Shown here in pieces: positions 9,033 through 18,937 of a stretch of DNA of 64,000 nt. Made by a program: the position numbers and the translations under genes. The stretch spans positions 62,001 through 126,000 of the forward strand of contig NZ_AP027274.1 in the NCBI RefSeq assembly GCF_030295705.1, given 5' to 3'. The DNA comes from Polynucleobacter sp. TUM22923. Lineage in GTDB: Bacteria > Pseudomonadota > Gammaproteobacteria > Burkholderiales > Burkholderiaceae. Each line of letters opens with the position of its first letter. Positions within the stretch are counted from its first letter, which is position 1. The notes beneath the pieces are model-generated. The model was not told where the DNA came from and made no database searches. It saw only the letters and a list, made by a program, of their open reading frames with translations.

Positions 9033-10706
9033 ATGCAATTCATTAAACATCTCATCCTCTTTTTTGCCACTTCTTTTCTCTTTGCGAGCCAAGCAGTCAG
9101 CGCCCCTGATTTTTTGCCCCCTGAAAAAGCCTTTTTAGTCGAGGCTAGTTGGCTAGAAAATGCTCGTCAGATAGAAATAAAGTTTGCGCCCGCAAAAGGG
9201 TATTACTTATATAAAGAATCTTTAAAGTTTCAGGCGGGTAATCAAGAAGATATGCTTGTTAGCCTTAAGCCAGCATTACCCCTGGGCATTGAAAAATTTG
9301 ATGAGACTTTCCAAAAAAGACTGCAGGTATACAAGCAACCCTTTACGGCGTTGCTAGATATAAAACCTCAAAATGGTGAGGCAATTAATATTCATGTTCA
9401 ATTGCAGGGTTGTGCCGAAGCCGGCATTTGTTACCCACCAATGACGCTACGCTTCTTACTCGCAGGGCCGGGCGTTAAAGCTGGCCCATTGCCTGAAATA
9501 ACAGAAGGATTGGCTAGTGCCGATCTAAAGCCAAAGTTAGGGTTAATGGATTTATGGCGAGAGCGGGATGATGTCAATACTATTGGCCGATTTTTGGAAA
9601 GCACTCCATTAGCTTATTTATTTTTGGCATTTTTTATTTTAGGCCTTGCATTGGCATTTACACCCTGTGTGCTGCCAATGCTACCCATTCTTTCTAGCAT
9701 CATCTTTGGATCTCAAGGTGGAAAGCCAGCTTCAAAGCGTCGAGCTAGTGCATTAGCGCTTGCGTATGTTTTAGGTATGGCATTGGTATATGCCGCAGCC
9801 GGTGTGTTGATGGCAGCCCTAGGGGGAAGTGTTCAAAGGGCCTTGCAGAGCCCAATAGCACTGGCTACATTTGCTTTATTGCTCCTAGCCCTATCGGGCA
9901 GCCTATTTGGTCTGTATGAGCTTAGATTGCCGCAAACATGGCATCAACAGATAGATAAACTGGCAGGGCGGCAAAAAGGCGGAAGTATTGTGGGTGCGTT
10001 TGCATTAGGCGGTATTTCGACTTTAGTAGCAAGCCCTTGCATTACTGCTCCCTTAGCTGGAGTACTAACATTTATTGCCCAAACAGGATCCATGAGTTTG
10101 GGGGCTGGATTGCTATTTGTCATGGCTTTGGGCATGGGCCTACCCTTGCTCTTTATTGCAGTGGAAGCACGTAATCTGATCCCGTCAACGGGTATTTGGA
10201 TGATTTGGTTGCAAAGGACGCTTGGTGTCTTGTTGGTAGCAACGGCAGCCTGGATTGCATCACCATTGTGGCAGGATAGCAGCGCACCGCTCACCAAACT
10301 TAGCGCTAACGGACAGCGTCAACACGTAATAGGCAATGCGCACTTTTCTGTAATTGAAACTAGTGCGCAGTTAGATCAGCTTTTAGCGCAAGCGAAGGAG
10401 CTACAAAAGCCAGTGCTACTCGATTTTTATGCAGGCTGGTGCATCTCTTGTAAGGAGATGGAAGTCAATACATTTGCGAACCCTGATGTAAACCTGGAGC
10501 TCGAGAGATTTATTTTGATTCAGGCGGATGTGACAAAAAATAGCGCTGACAATCAGGCACTCTTAAAGCGTTTTGGATTATTTGGGCCGCCCGGAATTTT
10601 GTTATTCAACCTGAATTCAGTTGAATTAAAAGATCAGCGCGTGATTGGCTATATGCCACCACAACGATTTGAGGAGCGTCTTAAAAAGGCCCTTGAAAAT
10701 CAGTAA
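9033..10706 (+). CDS. dsbD: Thiol:disulfide interchange protein DsbD
   Basis: The 557-residue product from ATG 9033 starts with a signal peptide (hydrophobic to about residue 22). All three redox pairs are visible: the periplasmic N-domain (GCAEAGICYPP), the membrane domain with eight predicted helices (TPCVLPM and SPCITAP), and a C-terminal thioredoxin domain (GWCISCKEM). It passes electrons from cytoplasmic thioredoxin to periplasmic proteins such as DsbC and cytochrome c maturation factors, consistent with the c-type cytochromes in this window. An upstream in-frame start at 9003 overlaps cutA and is not preferred. Confidence 0.96.
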   Translation: MQFIKHLILFFATSFLFASQAVSAPDFLPPEKAFLVEASWLENARQIEIKFAPAKGYYLYKESLKFQAGNQEDMLVSLKPALPLGIEKFDETFQKRLQVYKQPFTALLDIKPQNGEAINIHVQLQGCAEAGICYPPMTLRFLLAGPGVKAGPLPEITEGLASADLKPKLGLMDLWRERDDVNTIGRFLESTPLAYLFLAFFILGLALAFTPCVLPMLPILSSIIFGSQGGKPASKRRASALALAYVLGMALVYAAAGVLMAALGGSVQRALQSPIALATFALLLLALSGSLFGLYELRLPQTWHQQIDKLAGRQKGGSIVGAFALGGISTLVASPCITAPLAGVLTFIAQTGSMSLGAGLLFVMALGMGLPLLFIAVEARNLIPSTGIWMIWLQRTLGVLLVATAAWIASPLWQDSSAPLTKLSANGQRQHVIGNAHFSVIETSAQLDQLLAQAKELQKPVLLDFYAGWCISCKEMEVNTFANPDVNLELERFILIQADVTKNSADNQALLKRFGLFGPPGILLFNLNSVELKDQRVIGYMPPQRFEERLKKALENQ

Positions 10707-10761
10707 TGAATCATGAGCGTAAAGCAAAGGCAAAAGCTAAAAGCTAAATGCTGGCGATGCC

Positions 10762-12430
<1,669 letters not shown>

Positions 12431-12462
12431 ATTCAGAAGCTATTGTAAAATCACGCAAAACT

Positions 12463-12478
12463 ATGAAATATATTTCAT
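12463..12478. promoter_or_regulatory. Perfect 16-bp palindrome between engB and cytochrome c4
   Basis: ATGAAATA followed directly by its reverse complement TATTTCAT gives a gapless 16-bp palindrome in the 117-bp divergent intergenic region. The size and symmetry fit a dimeric regulator's operator, but no matching regulator is encoded nearby and no known consensus was recognised. Confidence 0.35.
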
Positions 12479-12547
12479 GGTGTTGGGTAAAGGGTTGTAA
12501 AAGTAGGGCCCAAACACTGATGAAGAATTTTTGCCAAGGTAAACATA

Positions 12548-13291
12548 ATGCGTCAATCCTCTGAAATCTCCAAATTAACTAGCTTTAGCGCTAGCTTAGC
12601 AGTTGGCTTTTTTATAACTATGACCGGTTTTTCTGGCTTAGTAAATGCAGCAGATCCTGCCTCAGCGACTGCTATGGCACCAATGGCTGAGGCTCCAGCA
12701 GCTAAGCCCGTGGTCCCAGGTAAGCCAAAAGCGGATCCTGCAGCAGGGGAAGCCCTGTACTCAAATGGCGATCCTAGCCGTGGCGTAGTGGCCTGTGTAG
12801 GTTGTCATGGGGCTAATGGGAAGAGTGCTTCAGGCGCATGGCCTAAGCTAGCTGCTCAGCATGCGGCGTACATCACGAAGCAACTCAAGAACTATAAAGA
12901 CGGTACCCGTGCAAACGCAGTGATGGCCGGTATGTCTGCTGCCTTGACAGAGCAGGATATGTACAATATTTCTGCTTATTTAGTCAAACAAGAGCCTTCT
13001 TTAGGCGTCGCTCAAAATAAAGAGACGATTGAATTGGGCCAAAGCATCTATCGTGGTGGCATTGCTTCTAAAGGTGTTGCTGCGTGTGCTGGTTGCCATA
13101 GTCCAAATGGTGCCGGTATACCGTCACAATATCCACGTCAAAGCGGGCAATGGGCTGAATACAGCACAACGCAGCTGATGGCTTTTAGAGAAGGCACTCG
13201 TAAAAATAGCAGTCAGATGACCTCTATTGCTACGAAGCTTTCGGATCAAGAAATGAAAGCAGTTTCTGATTACATGGCTGGTTTGCGTTAA
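12548..13291 (+). CDS. Di-haem cytochrome c4
   Basis: The 247-residue product carries a signal peptide (to about residue 34, ending at VNAAD), a short Ala/Pro-rich linker, and two cytochrome c domains with CVGCH and CAGCH haem sites. Two similar c-type domains in tandem define cytochrome c4, a periplasmic electron carrier between the bc1 complex and terminal oxidases. The petABC genes are elsewhere in the window. An AAGG site precedes the ATG and a bidirectional terminator follows. Confidence 0.92.
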   Translation: MRQSSEISKLTSFSASLAVGFFITMTGFSGLVNAADPASATAMAPMAEAPAAKPVVPGKPKADPAAGEALYSNGDPSRGVVACVGCHGANGKSASGAWPKLAAQHAAYITKQLKNYKDGTRANAVMAGMSAALTEQDMYNISAYLVKQEPSLGVAQNKETIELGQSIYRGGIASKGVAACAGCHSPNGAGIPSQYPRQSGQWAEYSTTQLMAFREGTRKNSSQMTSIATKLSDQEMKAVSDYMAGLR

Positions 13292-13313
13292 TCAAGACTG
13301 TGAACAACAAAAC

Positions 13314-13344
13314 AAAATCCCGCTAAGTTAGCGGGATTTTTTTA
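13314..13344. terminator. Bidirectional terminator between cytochrome c4 and lysA
   Basis: AAAATCCCGCTAA (13314-13326), one base, then its complement TTAGCGGGATTTT (13328-13340), continuing into T's. The realistic hairpin is an 8- to 10-bp stem with a 7-nt or shorter loop. The mirror-image A/T tracts let it serve both the plus-strand cytochrome gene and the minus-strand lysA. Confidence 0.93.
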
Positions 13345-13361
13345 TTACAGGACTGACCGAT

Positions 13362-14660
13362 TTAGTTCGGCAGGACTTTCTCAGTTGCAAAGAGACCAGC
13401 CGTTTTTTCACGTGCACGAATAACGTAAGCATTTTTACCATCCACCATAATTTCAGCTGGTTTAGGTCTGGTGTTGTAATTAGAGGCCATAACAAAACCA
13501 TAAGCGCCTGCAGATAAGATTGCTAATAAATCACCTTCCTCAACTGCGAGGGTGCGATCTCTGCCAAGCCAATCCCCGGATTCACAAACAGGTCCCACAA
13601 CGTCATAAGTAGCACTTGCCACCTTTTTTGTTTCTACGGGAACAATGCTGTGATAAGCCTCATACAGTGCAGGCCGCATTAACTCAGTCATTGCAGCATC
13701 TACAATACAAAAGTTTTTCTCTTCCCCTGGCTTGAGATATTCGACTTGAGTAAGCAGGATGCCGGCGTTACCTACCAGTGATCTTCCTGGCTCCAGCACT
13801 ATATCTAAATGGGCAAAGCCACGCTCTGCAACACGGTTCAAAAGAATGTTAGTGAAGTCAGTAATATCGGGCGGATTATCATCGCCATAAGAAATTCCTA
13901 GGCCACCACCCAAATCTAAATGGTGAATGTCAATACCTTCATTTTTTAATTGGGCAACTAATTCCAATACCTTGTCTAAAGCATCTAAATAAGGGGCAGT
14001 GCTAGTAATTTGCGAGCCAATATGACAGTCAATTCCGACCACATCAATTTGTGACAGTAGTGCAGCCTCTCTATAGGCTGTGAGAACCTCATGATAGGCA
14101 ATCCCAAATTTATTTCCCTTTAATCCAGTTGAAATATAGGGATGTGTTTGGGCATCAACATCTGGATTGACTCGTAAGGAAATGGGGGCGCGACAATGAA
14201 GCTTAGTCGCTACGCGGTTGATTTGATGAAGCTCTGTAATCGACTCTACATTGATGCATTTAACGCCCGCTTGTAATGCTTGAGCAATTTCACTAGCTGA
14301 TTTACCAACACCAGCGAATACTAGACTTTTGGGATCTGCGCCGATGGCAAGTGCACGCGCCAACTCACCACCACTGACTAAATCAAATCCAGCGCCTAGT
14401 TTTTTAAGGCAATCAATCACAGCTAAGTTGCTATTGGCCTTCATAGCGTAATGTACTCGGGCGCGCCTTTTGCCAGTGTTATCAATACAGGCCTTGTCAT
14501 AAGCTTGATAGGCTTGTGTTAAAGCTTTTTTGCTATAGATGTACAGGGGAGTTCCATACTCTTTCGCTAAATCTGCTAGCGGAATATCTTCAGCGAACCA
14601 GCTGCCGTCACGTTCTGTAAATCCCGTTAACTCTGGAAGGGGAATTGTTTTATTTGTCAT
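13362..14660 (-). CDS. lysA: Diaminopimelate decarboxylase
   Basis: The 432-residue protein is a PLP enzyme of the alanine-racemase fold (group IV decarboxylases). The PLP lysine is in HYAMKANSN; the glycine-rich phosphate loop is HLDLGGGLG; the catalytic cysteine segment is GPVCESGD. It converts meso-diaminopimelate to L-lysine, the last step of lysine synthesis. It shares one base (TAATG) with the upstream small lipoprotein gene, so the two are coupled. The lptM-lysA pair divergent from cyaY is common in betaproteobacteria. Confidence 0.96.
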   Translation of the reverse strand: MTNKTIPLPELTGFTERDGSWFAEDIPLADLAKEYGTPLYIYSKKALTQAYQAYDKACIDNTGKRRARVHYAMKANSNLAVIDCLKKLGAGFDLVSGGELARALAIGADPKSLVFAGVGKSASEIAQALQAGVKCINVESITELHQINRVATKLHCRAPISLRVNPDVDAQTHPYISTGLKGNKFGIAYHEVLTAYREAALLSQIDVVGIDCHIGSQITSTAPYLDALDKVLELVAQLKNEGIDIHHLDLGGGLGISYGDDNPPDITDFTNILLNRVAERGFAHLDIVLEPGRSLVGNAGILLTQVEYLKPGEEKNFCIVDAAMTELMRPALYEAYHSIVPVETKKVASATYDVVGPVCESGDWLGRDRTLAVEEGDLLAILSAGAYGFVMASNYNTRPKPAEIMVDGKNAYVIRAREKTAGLFATEKVLPN

Positions 14661-14848
14661 TACTTGGCCGGTGTTGAATTAGTCGCGGTAGGGCTTTGGG
14701 GTGGGTAGAGCTTACCTTTAGGTTCTGACTCGGAAGGTGGAGCTGGAGCCGTTGGCACATTAGGTAAATACAGTGGTCCTCTTACCCCACACCCTGCAAG
14801 GGATATTAAAAGGCTAATGCCGAGAGTGCTTATAAGAGTCGCTATCAT
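14660..14848 (-). CDS. lptM: LptM-like small lipoprotein (YifL family)
   Basis: From ATG 14848 the product has 62 residues: a hydrophobic signal, the lipobox LAGC, then GVRGPLYLPN and a Pro/Ser-rich tail. The G-x-RGPLYLP pattern just after the lipid cysteine is the hallmark of the YifL/LptM family; in E. coli LptM assists maturation of the LPS transporter LptD. The longer frame to 14905 would overlap cyaY and has no lipoprotein-like start. The symbol rests on the motif and the link to lysA. Confidence 0.8.
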   Translation of the reverse strand: MIATLISTLGISLLISLAGCGVRGPLYLPNVPTAPAPPSESEPKGKLYPPQSPTATNSTPAK

Positions 14849-14895
14849 GAATGTCTCTAAAACGAATGATTGAATATAGCATGCAGGACTCCAAT

Positions 14896-15279
14896 ATGAA
14901 TCCAAACAACTCCAGCGCTGAAATCATTGATGACAAGCAGTTTTATCAACTGGGTAGCAATCTGTTGCAATCAATCGAGGCAGCACTAGAGGCGGCAGAT
15001 GATGCTCTGGATCTAGATCTGGACGTAGAGCGTCAAGGTGGCAATGTCATCAATATCCGCTTTAAGGATCGTAGTGTCATTATTGTCAATACACAGCCTC
15101 CTTTGCACGAAATCTGGGTCGCAGCTAAATCAGGCGGGTATCACTATCGTTGGGCTGGATCACTTGCGCAGCCCCTCTGGTTGGACACTAAAACGGGGCG
15201 CGAACTCTTGGGTGACTTATCTGAGTTTGCTAGTGCTCAAGCAGGTCAGGCAATCAAAGTAAGCTTAATCGCCAAATAA
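14896..15279 (+). CDS. cyaY: Iron-sulfur cluster assembly protein CyaY (frataxin)
   Basis: I place the start at ATG 14896 because AGGA lies 7 nt upstream; ATGs at 14851 and 14881 are in frame but lack a ribosome binding site. The 127-residue product has the acidic first helix (about residues 8-36, many Asp/Glu), then VINIRFKDRSVIIVNTQPPLHEIWVAAKSGGYHYRW, the frataxin sheet. CyaY binds iron and tunes the IscS-IscU machine. It is divergent from lptM-lysA with under 50 bp between starts, so the promoters must overlap. Confidence 0.93.
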   Translation: MNPNNSSAEIIDDKQFYQLGSNLLQSIEAALEAADDALDLDLDVERQGGNVINIRFKDRSVIIVNTQPPLHEIWVAAKSGGYHYRWAGSLAQPLWLDTKTGRELLGDLSEFASAQAGQAIKVSLIAK

Positions 15280-15293
15280 GCATCGAGATCACA

Positions 15294-16406
15294 TTAAGGA
15301 GCTCCGGCCCCAGTCTCAGTCCCTATCTCAGCCCCTGCGGCAGTTAAGGCTTCAAGTACCAGCACCTCAGGCGCACTCTGAATAATTGCCTTACCTATTT
15401 TTTCTAGAACCACGTAGCGAATTTGCCCGCCTTCAGTTTTTTTGTCCACTTGCATGAGTTCCATGTAACGCTGCCCACCCAATTGAGGTGGCTTAATTGG
15501 TAGGTTCATAGATTCAATAATCTTGGTTAAACGAGCCACTTCAGATGGCGTGATGTAGTTCATGCGACAAGATAGGTCAGCGCCCATCACCATGCCACAG
15601 CCTACGGCTTCACCATGAAGCCATTCGCCGTAACCCATGCCAGCTTCAATGGCGTGGCCAAAGGTATGGCCAAAATTAAGGGTGGCACGAATACCACCCT
15701 CTCGTTCATCAGCCGAAACCACTGCGGATTTGATCTCGCAAGAGCGCAGCACAGCATGTGCCATAGCTTGGGTATCGCATGCCAATAAAGTTTGTGTATT
15801 GACTTCAATCCAATCTAAGAAGGCAGCATCCGCAATTGCACCATGCTTAATTACTTCGGCAAGCCCCGCGGAAAGTTCACGTGCCGGTAAGGTTTTGAGG
15901 GTATTGAGATCCGCAATCACGGCTACAGGTTGATGAAAGGCACCGATCATGTTTTTGCCAAGTGGGTGATTAATCCCTGTTTTTCCACCCACAGATGAAT
16001 CAACTTGTGCCAAGAGCGTTGTTGGTACCTGAATAAAACGAATGCCTCGCATAAAGCTTGCTGCTGCAAAGCCAGTCATATCACCGATTACACCACCACC
16101 CAGAGCTACCAACATGGTTTGGCGATCAGCGCCAAATTGAAGTAGATCATCAAAAATGAGCTGGAGATTTTTCCAATCCTTATAAGACTCACCATCTGGT
16201 AAAACAATCGTCCTCACTGGCTTACCCAGTGTTTGTAACGTTTTGGTAAGGCGCTGTGCATACAAGGGAGCAACGGTCGTATTGCTTACTATAAAAATAG
16301 AGGTGGCTTTTGCACAAGCCTGAAAGAGTTCAGGTTGATCAATAAGATCTGTACCAATATGAATAGGGTAGCTACGATTACCGAGATCAACTTCTAATGT
16401 TTTCAT
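15294..16406 (-). CDS. aroB: 3-dehydroquinate synthase
   Basis: The 370-residue product has the NAD-binding and metal-site motifs of AroB ([43 protein letters not shown]). It converts DAHP to 3-dehydroquinate, the second step of the shikimate pathway. The C-terminus is short and Gly/Glu/Ala-rich. It lies 8 bp after aroK on the minus strand, in the conserved secretin-aroK-aroB order. Confidence 0.96.
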   Translation of the reverse strand: MKTLEVDLGNRSYPIHIGTDLIDQPELFQACAKATSIFIVSNTTVAPLYAQRLTKTLQTLGKPVRTIVLPDGESYKDWKNLQLIFDDLLQFGADRQTMLVALGGGVIGDMTGFAAASFMRGIRFIQVPTTLLAQVDSSVGGKTGINHPLGKNMIGAFHQPVAVIADLNTLKTLPARELSAGLAEVIKHGAIADAAFLDWIEVNTQTLLACDTQAMAHAVLRSCEIKSAVVSADEREGGIRATLNFGHTFGHAIEAGMGYGEWLHGEAVGCGMVMGADLSCRMNYITPSEVARLTKIIESMNLPIKPPQLGGQRYMELMQVDKKTEGGQIRYVVLEKIGKAIIQSAPEVLVLEALTAAGAEIGTETGAGAP

Positions 16407-16414
16407 GGGTGGGT

Positions 16415-16939
16415 TCAGGCAGAAAGTTCAAGTTGCATAATGAGAGTGTTAACCAGTTGATTAACACTGGGCTTACCCGTTTCAATAATGTGGTCGGCGA
16501 TTTCGCGATAGAGGGGATCCCGAATGACATATAGGTTTTCGAGAATTTTTTTAGCATCACCATTTTTTAGCAGCGGCCTACCTTCACCGCCTCTAGTCCG
16601 ATGCCAGAGCTCAACCGGACTTGCGTGTAGATAGATGACTGTGCCCCGCTCGCTCAGTAATTGTCGATTTTCAGCTAATAAGATCGCACCACCACCGGTA
16701 GCCAAAATAATATTGTGTTCAGCAGTACTATCTTTGATGGCATGAGCCTCACGCCTCCGAAAGCCCTCTTCTCCCTCCATCTCGAAGATGACCGGGATCT
16801 TTACACCGCAGCGCTCTTCAATGACATGATCGGCATCTAAAAATTGGCGCCCTAATTTTTTAGCAAGCAGTTTTCCAACTGTGGATTTGCCGGCACCCAT
16901 AAGGCCAATCAGAAAAATATTGTTTGATGAAGAGTTCAC
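16415..16939 (-). CDS. aroK: Shikimate kinase
   Basis: The 174-residue P-loop kinase has Walker A (GLMGAGKST), the shikimate-binding DADHVIEE and GGGAIL segments and the lid arginine region [11 protein letters not shown]. It phosphorylates shikimate with ATP. It lies 12 bp downstream of the secretin gene and 8 bp upstream of aroB, so the three are likely one transcript. Confidence 0.96.
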   Translation of the reverse strand: MNSSSNNIFLIGLMGAGKSTVGKLLAKKLGRQFLDADHVIEERCGVKIPVIFEMEGEEGFRRREAHAIKDSTAEHNIILATGGGAILLAENRQLLSERGTVIYLHASPVELWHRTRGGEGRPLLKNGDAKKILENLYVIRDPLYREIADHIIETGKPSVNQLVNTLIMQLELSA

Positions 16940-16951
16940 TCTCCGATTTTA

Positions 16952-18088
16952 TTAGGGTTTGTCTAAAACAGTGGGAGTTAAGAAAACTAATAATTCAGTT
17001 TTGTCTGCTAATTTGGATTTATGCCGAAATAAGTGCCCAATCAGAGGGATATCTCCCAGCAGGGGAATCTTCACCTCATCCTCTCGTTCCGTGGTTTGGA
17101 AAATTCCCCCAATAATGGCTGTACCCCCATTCTCAACCGTTACCTCAGAGCTCAAGTTCTTGGTATCGATTGCATAGCCCTGCTCGGTTTTCATACCAAT
17201 CGTGTCTTTATTGATGCCCACCAGCATCGATATTTTTCCATCCGGATGAATTTTGGGTAAAACCTCCAAACGTAAATTGGCCTTACGAAACTGTAATTTA
17301 CTACCGCTTTGGCTACTCACTTGATACGGCAATTCAGTACCTTGCTCGATAACAGCCTTGACTTGATCCCCCGTCATGATGCGCGGGTTGGACAAAATCT
17401 TGCCCTGACCATCCGATTCCAGTGCTGAGAGCTCGATTTGTAAGAGTCTTGCTGCATTTTTAGAGATGAGGGTTGCAGCTAGAGTCGCTGGATTAAAGCC
17501 ATTCAAGCCAGTTCCGGCTAAATCTACCCCAGCGCTGGTATTTTGATTGGGGTTGTTCGCGTTTGCAGCTTGATACCCTAGTTTGACTCCTAGCTCTCGA
17601 GCAAAGCGCTGATCTGCCTCAACAATACGGGCTTCAATCAGAATCTGACGAGGACTATTAATATGGTCTCCGCCAAACGGGAGGGCGGCATCCTCCCTGC
17701 GAAACTTTTGGAAGCTCTGGATTTCTGCGTGAGGCCCAATCCAGTAAATGCCTCCGTTTCTGACTAAGCGAAGTCCGCGACTTGCCAGAATGGAATCTAA
17801 GGCTGTTTTCCAGGGGGTGTCATTTAGATCCACTGTAATCTTGCCTTGAATTGATTCGCTCAAGATAAAGTTCGTATTGCCCACTTTAGCCAACACTTGT
17901 AAAAGCGCAGTTAGCTCTATTTGATGAAACTGTAGGCTAATAAGCCCATCCTGTGGACCGGATGAGATGCTGATTTCTTGAGCAGATTGAGCAGATTTGG
18001 CGGCTAGTGGGCACATTTTGCATAAACTCAGCACAAAAATAGTGATGTAAAGGATGGGTAAAAGACGCGCCTTTTTAAATGAATTCAT
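16952..18088 (-). CDS. pilQ: Short secretin of the PilQ/HofQ type
   Basis: The 378-residue product has an N-terminal hydrophobic signal (about residues 9-30), an STN/secretin N-terminal short domain (about 48-120, LISLQFHQIELTALL...GKITVDL), and the C-terminal secretin domain with ENGGTAIIGG and the PLLGDIPLIGHLF signature. It should form the outer-membrane pore of type IV pili or a DNA-uptake system. PilQ is usually about 700 residues with AMIN domains; these are absent, so it resembles HofQ-like short secretins. Position next to aroK-aroB and mrcA supports PilQ origin. Confidence 0.85.
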   Translation of the reverse strand: MNSFKKARLLPILYITIFVLSLCKMCPLAAKSAQSAQEISISSGPQDGLISLQFHQIELTALLQVLAKVGNTNFILSESIQGKITVDLNDTPWKTALDSILASRGLRLVRNGGIYWIGPHAEIQSFQKFRREDAALPFGGDHINSPRQILIEARIVEADQRFARELGVKLGYQAANANNPNQNTSAGVDLAGTGLNGFNPATLAATLISKNAARLLQIELSALESDGQGKILSNPRIMTGDQVKAVIEQGTELPYQVSSQSGSKLQFRKANLRLEVLPKIHPDGKISMLVGINKDTIGMKTEQGYAIDTKNLSSEVTVENGGTAIIGGIFQTTEREDEVKIPLLGDIPLIGHLFRHKSKLADKTELLVFLTPTVLDKP

Positions 18089-18765
18089 TCTGGTTTGGAC
18101 GATTGAAAAGTAATCGATTTGCCTTTGGGGTGGGTTAGTACCGCCCCTTCCTTTTGGGCTTGGCTTAGACGCCAGTCACCCAAAGCAAGCCCATCCTTAG
18201 CCAGCATCACGCTGGCTTTCCCGTTGTGAAAAAAAGCCTGCTCAACACCCTTTACGCGAATTAACCCTAGATACTTCCAGCGACGCAGATCCGCCTCATG
18301 GGGGATGGGGAGCGTTTTGTTTTGAGCTGATAATGATGGTGTTTTTTCCTCTAACAAGTGAATACTTACTTCTAATAAGTCTATTTCTTCATAAAGGCCC
18401 TCTAAATCATGCTCCCGTTCTATTTTGGCTAAATCAAACTGTTTTTGTAGGCTTGATAATTGAATTTGTAGCGGCTCCAATTCTGCTGCAGAGCTGGATT
18501 TATTGGACTCTAAAATCAAAAAGAGACCAGCTGATAGCGCTAAAAAGGCGCAGGCGTAGAGAAAAAAAGGACTGATTTTGAAGTCCTTTAGTGGAAGGTG
18601 TTCTAAACAAAAGGCGGTAGATTTTGTGTTTTTGGCGAACTCCTGCTGCGGTCTTGGTGGCGCAGAAGGCTTACGAATGCCATGGGGGTCGGGAATAGCT
18701 GGATCATCCCCTAGGTCACTCAAAATGTCATCAAAGGATTGGGGGGAGATTTGGCGTGGGGGCAT
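18085..18765 (-). CDS. Membrane-anchored coiled-coil protein, possible PilP-like partner of the secretin
   Basis: Not recognised by sequence. From ATG 18765 (MPPRQISPQSFDD) it has 226 residues: a Pro-rich cytoplasmic N-terminus, one membrane helix near residues 68-90 (FFLYACAFLALSAGLFLIL), a predicted coiled coil (about 95-145), and a small C-terminal domain (LGLIRVKGVEQAFFHNGK...LALGDWRL) that recalls PilP-type domains. It overlaps the secretin start by ATGA, so they are co-translated. In related bacteria pilM, pilN, pilO and pilP occupy this place. A longer TTG-start frame to 18840 is less likely. Confidence 0.7.
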   Translation of the reverse strand: MPPRQISPQSFDDILSDLGDDPAIPDPHGIRKPSAPPRPQQEFAKNTKSTAFCLEHLPLKDFKISPFFLYACAFLALSAGLFLILESNKSSSAAELEPLQIQLSSLQKQFDLAKIEREHDLEGLYEEIDLLEVSIHLLEEKTPSLSAQNKTLPIPHEADLRRWKYLGLIRVKGVEQAFFHNGKASVMLAKDGLALGDWRLSQAQKEGAVLTHPKGKSITFQSSKPE

Positions 18766-18869
18766 GCCATATTGTTTTCCCTGGGGAAGAGAAAAAGAAT
18801 CAGGATATGCGCAATGGCTTGTCAGAAAATCGAACCCCAAATTTTCCTAATAGGGGTTGTGGAGTTTGA

Positions 18870-18913
18870 TAGTAGATCAGTAGTGGATCAGTAATAGATC
18901 AGTAGTAGATCAG
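18870..18913. repeat. Four tandem 11-bp repeats upstream of mrcA
   Basis: Consecutive units TAGTAGATCAG, TAGTGGATCAG, TAATAGATCAG, TAGTAGATCAG. All keep the core GATCAG; units 2 and 3 each differ from the first at a single base. The repeat lies in the divergent intergenic region between the secretin operon and mrcA and ends 10 bp before a TATAAT box. Confidence 0.9.
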
Positions 18914-18923
18914 CCAAGCACCC

Positions 18924-18929
18924 TATAAT
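18924..18929 (+). promoter_or_regulatory. TATAAT -10 box of mrcA, almost at the start codon
   Basis: A perfect TATAAT ends 8 bp before the mrcA ATG (18938). Transcription from it would begin about at the start codon, giving a leaderless or near-leaderless mRNA. No TTGACA-like -35 hexamer is at the proper distance; that position lies in the 11-bp repeats. Confidence 0.4.
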
Positions 18930-18937
18930 TTGACAAT

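Noticed and set aside
10707..10761. Terminator between convergent dsbD and hemB
   Set aside because: Only a 6-bp AAGGCA/TGCCTT pairing across a large loop is possible, without a proper T-tract; too weak to list.
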